From: Ardenticatenia bacterium
GTDB lineage: Bacteria > Chloroflexota > Anaerolineae > Aggregatilineales > Ch27
Assembly (NCBI GenBank): GCA_026983935.1
Contig: JALSTC010000820.1
Span: forward strand, 1 to 6,315
DNA length: 6,315 nt
Direction: 5' to 3'
Positions 1 to 4,465 of the stretch are shown here, piece after piece (position 1 is the first letter of the stretch; every line of letters begins with the position of its first letter). Made by a program: the position numbers and the translations under genes. The notes below the pieces were generated by a model. It was not told where the DNA came from, did no database searches, and was given only the letters and a program-made list of their open reading frames with translations.

Positions 1-93
1 ATGGCGGTGGCGGGGGTGCTGGCGGTGGTGGCGCTGCTGGTGCCGGAAGTGGCGGCGCTGGCTGACCCGATCGCGAACTCCGGAGGCGGCTAG
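1..93 (+). CDS. 3' end of a gene ending in a hydrophobic helix (partial)
   Basis: Frame 1 is open from the first base and ends with TAG at 91-93, giving 30 residues. They start MAVAGVLAVVALLVPE and end ADPIANSGGG, which looks like the last transmembrane helix of a membrane protein (for example a transporter) plus a short polar tail. Nearly every codon up to about residue 20 ends in G, which is typical of high-GC coding DNA. The ATG at base 1 need not be the start; the gene probably begins left of the window. A stem-loop directly at the stop supports a gene end here. The alternative is frame 3, which would give a glycine-rich tail ending with TGA at 63-65. The family cannot be named from this fragment. 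Confidence 0.5.
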   Translation: MAVAGVLAVVALLVPEVAALADPIANSGGG

Positions 94-113
94 GCCAGCG
101 ACGGGAGCTGGCC
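93..113 (+). terminator. Stem-loop at the 3' end of the first gene (weak terminator candidate)
   Basis: A perfect 7-bp inverted repeat, GGCCAGC (93-99) and GCTGGCC (107-113), is separated by a 7-nt loop. It begins on the last base of the TAG stop. No T-run follows (the next bases are GCGCAGTGATTGG), so it is not a canonical intrinsic terminator. It may act as an mRNA 3'-end stabiliser or a Rho-assisted end. Confidence 0.35.
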
Positions 114-155
114 GCGCAGTGATTGGTTTTGGCTGGATTGCAGTAAGACGACTGT

Positions 156-161
156 CGAGGA
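156..161 (+). promoter_or_regulatory. Ribosome binding site GAGGAG before the Os1348-like gene
   Basis: GAGGAG lies immediately before an in-frame GTG (162) and 12 nt before an in-frame ATG (174). Zero spacing makes GTG 162 unusable, and the ATG at 166 is in another frame. The site therefore favours ATG 174, though the spacer is somewhat long. Confidence 0.55.
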
Positions 162-173
162 GTGAATGACAAC

Positions 174-470
174 ATGGCACTAGTGGATCAGACCCCTGTA
201 ATGGATGTTTCGCCATGGCCCAATGGGCACGGTTTCTCAGGTGCTAACTCCTGGTGGGAGTACATGATCAGCAAGGAAGAGCGCCAGCGCCTGGATAACC
301 TGATGGGGCTTGCCCTGCTTGATGAAGACGTCCGCGAACGCCTGGTGAACAAGCGTGATGACTCACTGCTTGCGGCGTTTGGCCTTTCAGAAGCGACGCG
401 CGGCTGGCTGCGAGCCATTCGGGCCAATTCGCTGGATGAGCTGGCGCAGGCAATTGTATCGGGACAGTAG
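174..470 (+). CDS. Os1348/NHLP-like small protein (RiPP leader-like domain, no obvious core)
   Basis: This encodes a 98-aa soluble protein with no signal peptide or membrane segment. Residues 1-30 are a low-complexity N-terminal stretch containing P, G and W. Residues 31-95 form a helical domain with the pattern LxxLMGxALLDEDVRERL, then LLAAFGLSEATRGWLRAIRA, then SLDELAQAIV. I recognise this as resembling the Os1348 / nitrile-hydratase-leader-like (NHLP) clan, which is common in Chloroflexota and often annotated as RiPP precursor-like; LigA-type small domains look similar. The protein stops only a few residues after the leader-like helix (VSGQ), so there is no C-terminal core peptide, and no modification enzyme is in the window. 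It may be a stand-alone regulatory or carrier domain. A response regulator follows on the same strand. Function unknown; the start is chosen from the GAGGAG site. Confidence 0.8.
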   Translation: MALVDQTPVMDVSPWPNGHGFSGANSWWEYMISKEERQRLDNLMGLALLDEDVRERLVNKRDDSLLAAFGLSEATRGWLRAIRANSLDELAQAIVSGQ

Positions 471-530
471 GTACAGCAGGTAGTGGTAACTACGGCTATG
501 CCAGGGGGAAACCCTTGCAGTGAGCCGCTG

Positions 531-536
531 ACGGAG
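531..536 (+). promoter_or_regulatory. Alternative ribosome binding site ACGGAG for a start at 546
   Basis: ACGGAG stands exactly 9 nt before ATG 546, which is in frame with the response regulator. The same hexamer with the same spacing precedes three genes of the - strand operon, so this is a credible translation start. It competes with the GTG at 675. Confidence 0.35.
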
Positions 537-541
537 CAAAC

Positions 542-547
542 TATAAT
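542..547 (+). promoter_or_regulatory. Possible -10 box TATAAT upstream of the response regulator
   Basis: A perfect sigma-70-type TATAAT occurs in an otherwise GC-rich sequence. The best upstream match to a -35 box, TTGCAG at 515-520, is 21 nt away, which is longer than ideal. If functional, transcription would begin near 553-556. The inverted repeat at 583-621 would then lie in the 5' leader, and ATG 546 could not be used. Confidence 0.3.
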
Positions 548-582
548 GATGAAAAGTGTTAATCCGTCTCATGCTCAGACAA

Positions 583-621
583 CATTGTCCCGGGTAGTGG
601 AGCATCCATCCCGGGACAATG
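583..621 (+). repeat. 12-bp perfect inverted repeat (stem-loop or operator)
   Basis: CATTGTCCCGGG (583-594) and its exact reverse complement CCCGGGACAATG (610-621) flank 15 nt. Inside these, TGGA (598-601) and TCCA (605-608) can form an extra 4-bp stem around a 3-nt loop. There is no T-run after it, so it is not a terminator. It may be a regulatory hairpin in the leader of the response regulator mRNA, or a dimeric-protein operator. Confidence 0.6.
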
Positions 622-660
622 ACCCCCGGCAGTTGGGAAGGATTTTCGGGGACGCAGGCA

Positions 661-664
661 GAGG
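661..664 (+). promoter_or_regulatory. Ribosome binding site GAGG(GG) for the GTG start at 675
   Basis: GAGGGG at 661-666 lies 8-10 nt before GTG 675, depending on the register. This start places the first receiver beta-strand (VMVVDDD) right at the N-terminus, as in ordinary single-domain response regulators. Confidence 0.5.
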
Positions 665-674
665 GGTGGTAAGC

Positions 675-1061
675 GTGGATTATCATGTAATGGTAGTAGA
701 TGATGATGCCGGTATGCTTCAGCTAATTGAAGTGATCTTGAAACGTCACCGTTTTTCTATCTCCAAAGCAACGGACGGCTTCACGGCGCTGGAGATGCTG
801 GAGACTGAAACGCCGGATATCCTGATTCTGGATGTAATGATGCCGGAGATGGACGGTATTGAATTGTGTCATCGTATTCGCGCCATACCGAAGCTGCAGT
901 ACACGCCGATCATTATCCTTTCGGCAAAGAGCGACCTGGAAACCGTCCGGCGGGGCATCCAGGCTGGCGCAAACGCCTATCTCTCCAAGACGATGCTGGC
1001 CAGTGGGCTTGTCCCCGAAATCAAGAAGCTGTTGAATCATGAGGTGAAGGGATTCAGTTGA
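675..1061 (+). CDS. Single-domain (CheY-like) response regulator
   Basis: From GTG 675 this is a 128-aa cytoplasmic receiver domain, the usual length for CheY-like proteins. It carries the complete phosphorylation site: acidic residues D9-D10 in VVDDD, phospho-acceptor D53 in LILDVMMPEMDG, the switch residue S83 in ILSAK, aromatic Y102, and conserved K105 in GANAYLSKT. The residue after the lysine is T rather than the usual P. There is no output domain, so it should act by protein-protein contact in a phosphorelay, as a phosphate sink, or in motility or adaptation signalling. No histidine kinase lies in the window. The frame stays open upstream, and a start at 546 (171 aa) has a good ribosome binding site, so the N-terminus is uncertain. 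An intrinsic terminator follows the stop by 34 nt. The gene is less GC-rich than the sugar operon to its right. Confidence 0.93.
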   Translation: MDYHVMVVDDDAGMLQLIEVILKRHRFSISKATDGFTALEMLETETPDILILDVMMPEMDGIELCHRIRAIPKLQYTPIIILSAKSDLETVRRGIQAGANAYLSKTMLASGLVPEIKKLLNHEVKGFS

Positions 1062-1095
1062 GTATGGTGCTCAGCATTTATTCGCAGGAGTGGTG

Positions 1096-1134
1096 CCCCT
1101 GACAGGAACTTCTTCTCTCAGGGGTTTTTCTTTT
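1096..1134 (+). terminator. Intrinsic (Rho-independent) terminator after the response regulator
   Basis: CCCCTGA (1096-1102) pairs with TCAGGGG (1118-1124). Past a C-C mismatch the stem continues with AGGA against TTCT. The stem is followed by TTTTTCTTTT (1125-1134). This is a textbook terminator for + strand transcription. On the - strand the same hairpin lies 18 nt past the kinase stop but is followed by CACCACTCC, with no T-run, so it would work poorly for the converging operon. Confidence 0.92.
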
Positions 1135-1141
1135 CCCCGGA

Positions 1142-2623
1142 TCATTCATCAGGAGTTGGAGCAAGGCGGGCAAAAATCGGCTTTAGCGCCGGGTAGGCAT
1201 CACGGAACACGCGGTACTGCCGGTCGAAGTGTTCGCGGTAGCGCCCGTCAGGTTGAAACTCCGCTTCCACAGGAAAATAGCCCGGCGGTGTATAGCTGGG
1301 CCGCTCACCGCGCAGCACCTGCGCAGCCAGCACTGCACCTCGTACACCCACATGCTCCGCATCCGCCAGGACGGTCACCGGCGTATCCAGGATATCCGCA
1401 AACAACTGGCTCCAGCGTTCGGAGCGTGTCCCGCCGCCGGTAAGCACCAACGTCCGCGCTTTCTGCGGCATCAGCGCGTCCAGCGCATGACGATAGGCAT
1501 AGACCACGCCTTCCAGCACAGCGCGATAAAAATCAGCCCGATTTGAAGCGGCATTGATGCCGACAAAGGCCCCCCGCGCCAGCGGGTCGCTGAACGGCGA
1601 ACGCTCGCCGTTGAGATATGGCAGATAGAGCAGGCTTGAGGGCGGGCGATCGAGTGCTTCGCCGATCACGTGGACGTAATCCTCTGCGCCGAACAGGTCA
1701 CGCACCCAGGCCAGATTGCCACCCGCCGTCAGCAGGGGCGCGACCTGGATGAAGCGCTCTGGATGGGGGTGGGCCAGCGTGATGACGCCCTGACCGGGCC
1801 GGGCACGGTCGGGAGCTGTGAAGGCGACCCAGCCGCTCGTGCCGAGGTAGGCGTAGGCCGTGCCGATCTCCCCGCTGCCCGCGCCGAGTGTTGCCGCGCC
1901 CGCATCGCCCGGCCCGTGATGAACGGGAATGCCGGGCCGCAGGCCGAGGGCCTTTGCCGCTTCTGCGGTCAGTGTGCCGATTTGTGCCCCGCCGGGATGC
2001 ATGGATGGAATCAGGCGGGCAGTGTTCCCGATGCCGATCGCCTCAAAAATGCTGCTGTCAAGGGGGGCGCGGGTGGCGAGGTCCATCAGGCCAGTGGTGG
2101 ATGTGGTGGTTGTATCTGTGGCGGCGATTCCCGTCATCTTGAAAGCGGCATAATCCGCCGCGCCCGGCAGCAAATGAGCGCTGGCATCAACGGCTGCCTG
2201 TTCGTGTATTTGCAGCCAGAGGAGTTTTGCCAGCAGACTGCCCGCATCCTGATCGTTGCCCGTCAGTGCGCGCAGCCGCTCCGCGCTGAGGCGCTCAACG
2301 ACCTGCTCCGCCTCGGCACGTGCACGGGTGTCGCTGTAGAGGATGACCGGGCGAACCGGCTCGCCGTCAGCATTCAGCAGGATCACGTCCTGCATCTGCC
2401 CGGTCAGGGCGATGGCCTCGATTTCGCCCTCTACTTCCAGACTGCGGCAGGCCGCCGCGACAGCGGCCCACCAGTCGGCGGTACGCTGCTCCACGATGCC
2501 GCCTTCGGCGGTATGCGTCGGATACTCGCGGATGGCACTGCGCAGGATTCGTCCGCTGCCATCCACCACAGCGGCCTTTGTGCCGGTTGTGCCAATGTCA
2601 AATGCCAGCCAGCTTTGCGTCAT
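1142..2623 (-). CDS. FGGY-family carbohydrate kinase (xylulokinase-like)
   Basis: This is a 493-aa cytoplasmic ATP-dependent sugar or polyol kinase, close to E. coli XylB (484 aa). Visible motifs in order: phosphate-1 loop FDIGTTGTK (8-16); VEQRTADWW (44-52); substrate segment TGQMQ (74-78) and ILYSDTRA (94-101); putative catalytic base D240 in GPGDAGAA; phosphate-2 GTSG (261-264); FGGY signature LPYLNGERSPFSDPLARGAF (334-353); and adenosine motif TGGGTRSERW (395-404). The fold and catalysis look intact. However, XylB GQMH reads GQMQ, ILWND reads ILYSD, and GGGDN reads GPGDA, so the sugar specificity is probably not simply D-xylulose. The ATG at 2623 is chosen because ACGGAG lies 9 nt upstream and the family N-terminus begins there. 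It is the last gene of the operon, 4 nt after the TrpA-like gene. No xylose isomerase is present. Confidence 0.93.
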   Translation of the reverse strand: MTQSWLAFDIGTTGTKAAVVDGSGRILRSAIREYPTHTAEGGIVEQRTADWWAAVAAACRSLEVEGEIEAIALTGQMQDVILLNADGEPVRPVILYSDTRARAEAEQVVERLSAERLRALTGNDQDAGSLLAKLLWLQIHEQAAVDASAHLLPGAADYAAFKMTGIAATDTTTTSTTGLMDLATRAPLDSSIFEAIGIGNTARLIPSMHPGGAQIGTLTAEAAKALGLRPGIPVHHGPGDAGAATLGAGSGEIGTAYAYLGTSGWVAFTAPDRARPGQGVITLAHPHPERFIQVAPLLTAGGNLAWVRDLFGAEDYVHVIGEALDRPPSSLLYLPYLNGERSPFSDPLARGAFVGINAASNRADFYRAVLEGVVYAYRHALDALMPQKARTLVLTGGGTRSERWSQLFADILDTPVTVLADAEHVGVRGAVLAAQVLRGERPSYTPPGYFPVEAEFQPDGRYREHFDRQYRVFRDAYPALKPIFARLAPTPDE

Positions 2624-2627
2624 GGGA

Positions 2628-3425
2628 TCATGCTCCGTAGTGAGTCGCTTCCCGCAGCGCCTGGATGTACTCCACAAGCGCCTGCTCGCCTTTTTGCAGA
2701 TGTTCGACGATCTTGGTGCCGACGATGGCCATGTCCACGTCCAGCCGTGCCAGCGCGGCGACCTGCTCCGGCTTTTGCAGACCGATGCCAACGGCAATGG
2801 GCATCTCAGGATCAACGGCGCGGATGCGACCAATGGCCTCTGCCAGCGCGTCCCCCGTTTCTCCCATCACATCGGCGGGCTGACCGGTGCGGCCAGCCCC
2901 GGCCTTCAGATAAATGATGTCGGCCAGTTCGGTGCGCTGGCGCACGGTGGCATCATCCGCGCGGGCATCAAGCAGCATCAGCGTGGCGAGGTTGAGCGCC
3001 GCCGCGATGGTTTTGACATACCGCCCTTCTTCCGGATCGATATCCGGCGCGATGATACCGTGAATGTCGTTTTCCACACACAGCCGCAGAAAGCCTGCCA
3101 GTGCCCGCCCGACTTCCGTATAGGTCATGACAAAGCGCGGCTGGGGAATGTGCCGCAGCCCGCCGATCAGGGCCATTGCGGCTTCTGCCCCGATGCCCCG
3201 CTCTTTCGTCACCACTTCGTGGGCGCTGGCGATGATCGGGCCGTCAAGGGCGGGATTGCTGGCCGGGATGCCGTATTCGATCACGTCGAGTGCCTCGGAC
3301 ACGCGCACAGCCCGGAAGAAATCGTCCGGCGTGGGATAGCCTGCCAGATAGTAGCCGCACAGGGCCATGCGTCCGGATGCGCGGATGCTTCGCAGTGTGC
3401 GGAGCAGAGGGTTTCCGTTTGTCAC
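2628..3425 (-). CDS. TrpA-like TIM-barrel enzyme in a sugar operon
   Basis: This encodes a 265-aa protein, the size of tryptophan synthase alpha (268 aa in E. coli). It aligns along its length: LAGYPTP near residue 30, IEYGIPASNPALDGP (49-63) against TrpA LELGIPFSDPLADGP, VMTYTEVG (99-106), IIAPDIDPEE (124-133), KAGAGRTGQPAD (174-185) at loop 6, GIGLQKPEQV (213-222) and AIVGTKIV (233-240) at the phosphate site. The catalytic acids E50 and D61 (E. coli E49, D60) and an active-site tyrosine (Y102) are kept. D56, which contacts TrpB in the synthase complex, is N57. There is no trpB nearby; the neighbours are a sugar transporter and an FGGY kinase. I infer a lyase (retro-aldol) or isomerase step on a phosphorylated sugar, unproven. 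The start is GTG with ACGGAG 9 nt upstream, 14 nt after the permease stop. Automatic annotation would probably call it tryptophan synthase alpha. Confidence 0.88.
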   Translation of the reverse strand: MTNGNPLLRTLRSIRASGRMALCGYYLAGYPTPDDFFRAVRVSEALDVIEYGIPASNPALDGPIIASAHEVVTKERGIGAEAAMALIGGLRHIPQPRFVMTYTEVGRALAGFLRLCVENDIHGIIAPDIDPEEGRYVKTIAAALNLATLMLLDARADDATVRQRTELADIIYLKAGAGRTGQPADVMGETGDALAEAIGRIRAVDPEMPIAVGIGLQKPEQVAALARLDVDMAIVGTKIVEHLQKGEQALVEYIQALREATHYGA

Positions 3426-3434
3426 TTCGGGTCA

Positions 3435-3440
3435 CTCCGT
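3435..3440 (-). promoter_or_regulatory. Ribosome binding site ACGGAG that fixes the GTG start of the TrpA-like gene
   Basis: Read on the - strand, ACGGAG lies 9 nt before GTG 3425, overlapping the last base of the permease stop codon region. No ATG in this frame gives a full N-terminus, so this site decides the GTG start. Confidence 0.7.
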
Positions 3441-4465
3441 TAGCTTGATCGGCGGGAAAGACTGCTCAGGGTGACGGCCAGAATGATGATGCCGCCTGTC
3501 AGAATCTGCTGAATATAGGTGTCGATCTGCAACTGAGTCAGGCCGTTGGCCAGCACGCCGAGGATCAACACGCCCAGCAGCGTGCCCAGCACATGCGGCT
3601 CACCTTCTTCGCTCATCGTCATGCCGAGGAACACCGCGGCGATGGCATTCAGCATGAGGCCGTCTCCCTGGGTGGGATTGGCCGAGGCCAGGCGGCTGAC
3701 CAGCATCAGCCCGGCGATGGCCGCGCCGAGGCCGCTGATCACAAAAGCCAGCAGCCGCAGCAACCGCACACGCACGCCGCCCAGCCTCGCCGCTTCCATG
3801 TTGCCGCCGATGGCATACAGGCGGCGGCCAAATACGGTCTGCTCCAGCATGATCCAGGCGATCACCAGCACGATCAGGGCGACGATTGTCAGGTTGGGCA
3901 GCACGACCTGCTGCTCCGCGACGGTGCCCAGCGGGATGCCCCCGCGCCCGAAGTCACTGAGTTCGGTGGGGATTACCCGCCCGAAAATGGTCGTCCCCCC
4001 GCTGATATAGAGCGCCAGCCCGTTGAACATGGTCAGCGTGCCAAGTGTCGCCACGAATGGGGAGATACCGACATAGGAGACCAGAATGCCGTTCAGCAGC
4101 CCGCCGACCATCCCGACGATCAGCGCCGCACCAATCGCCGCCGGCAGCGATGACTGCCCATCCCGCAGAAGCACACCCAGCACAATTCCCACCAGGCTCG
4201 CCATCGTGCCCACGCTGAGATCAAAATCGTTCAGCACCATCACGACCGTCATGGTAAAGGCCACCACGCCCAGGATGCTGACCTGCTGCGTGATGTTCAG
4301 CCAGTTGCGGACGTTGAGGAAGGTATTGGGTTTCTGCCATGAAAAGAAGGCCACAATCACAAGGAAGCCGATCAGTGTGCCGAAGCTGCGCAGCAGCCGC
4401 GACCACTGGACAGGGCGGCTGTCCGATTTCGTGGTGATCTCAGTCGGTTGTGAGCTGGTTGGCAT
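3440..4465 (-). CDS. Sugar ABC transporter permease, RbsC type
   Basis: This 341-aa integral membrane protein is of the branched-chain/ribose permease family (BPD_transp_2), with about 9-10 hydrophobic segments: roughly 29-43, 62-79, 87-100, 108-131, 138-156, 191-207, 236-258, 272-285, 290-308 and 321-337. Hallmarks are NDFDLSVGTMASL (79-91), GISPFVATLGTL (133-144), ISGG (154-157), and the cytoplasmic coupling loop YAIGGNMEAARLGGV (217-231). It ends in a short basic tail, LSRRSS. In this family the permease usually works as a homodimer with one two-NBD ATPase, which fits the single permease gene here. Its ATG lies inside the end of the ATPase gene (26-nt overlap), with ACGGAG 9 nt upstream, pointing to translational coupling. 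The imported substrate cannot be read from the sequence; a sugar, polyol or related compound is likely. Confidence 0.95.
   Translation of the reverse strand: MPTSSQPTEITTKSDSRPVQWSRLLRSFGTLIGFLVIVAFFSWQKPNTFLNVRNWLNITQQVSILGVVAFTMTVVMVLNDFDLSVGTMASLVGIVLGVLLRDGQSSLPAAIGAALIVGMVGGLLNGILVSYVGISPFVATLGTLTMFNGLALYISGGTTIFGRVIPTELSDFGRGGIPLGTVAEQQVVLPNLTIVALIVLVIAWIMLEQTVFGRRLYAIGGNMEAARLGGVRVRLLRLLAFVISGLGAAIAGLMLVSRLASANPTQGDGLMLNAIAAVFLGMTMSEEGEPHVLGTLLGVLILGVLANGLTQLQIDTYIQQILTGGIIILAVTLSSLSRRSS

Larger units (their letters stand above)
471..674 (+). other. Interval between the Os1348-like gene and the receiver core
   Basis: This 204-nt stretch holds a TATAAT hexamer (542-547), an ACGGAG site (531-536) placed 9 nt before an ATG at 546, and a 12-bp perfect inverted repeat (583-621). 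It has no stop codon in the frame shared by the genes on either side. It may be a promoter plus leader, or in part a disordered N-terminal extension of the response regulator (43 residues if ATG 546 is used). Its codons include AGA, AGG and GGA, and the predicted peptide resembles no domain I know. That slightly favours the non-coding reading. Confidence 0.5.

Noticed and set aside
1..62. GGTGGC-rich tract as a tandem repeat or minisatellite
   Set aside because: The units are irregular, and the tract is well explained as Val/Ala/Leu codons of a membrane helix.
123..149. Promoter TTGGTT and TAAGAC upstream of the Os1348-like gene
   Set aside because: Both hexamers match poorly and the spacing is only 15 nt, so the evidence is too weak to list as a feature.
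218..228. Palindrome GCCCAATGGGC
   Set aside because: Short, within a coding region and without a partner site; it is expected by chance in this composition.
2624..2833. N-terminal extension of the kinase frame upstream to 2833
   Set aside because: It would overlap the TrpA-like gene by about 200 nt. The family N-terminus and the ACGGAG site both point to ATG 2623.
1670..2917. Long open frame on the + strand (415 codons) opposite the kinase and TrpA-like genes
   Set aside because: It is antisense to two clearly homologous genes. Its protein is rich in C, R, G and A with no recognisable domain, a common by-product of GC-rich coding DNA.
2628..3425. Calling this gene a housekeeping trpA
   Set aside because: There is no trp gene nearby, loop 2 differs at the TrpB contact, and the gene is embedded in a sugar operon. 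The call is kept open until the rest of the genome is checked.
2343..3443. Second long + strand frame (366 codons) opposite the kinase and TrpA-like genes
   Set aside because: Same reason: it mirrors real - strand genes and has no domain pattern or convincing start.
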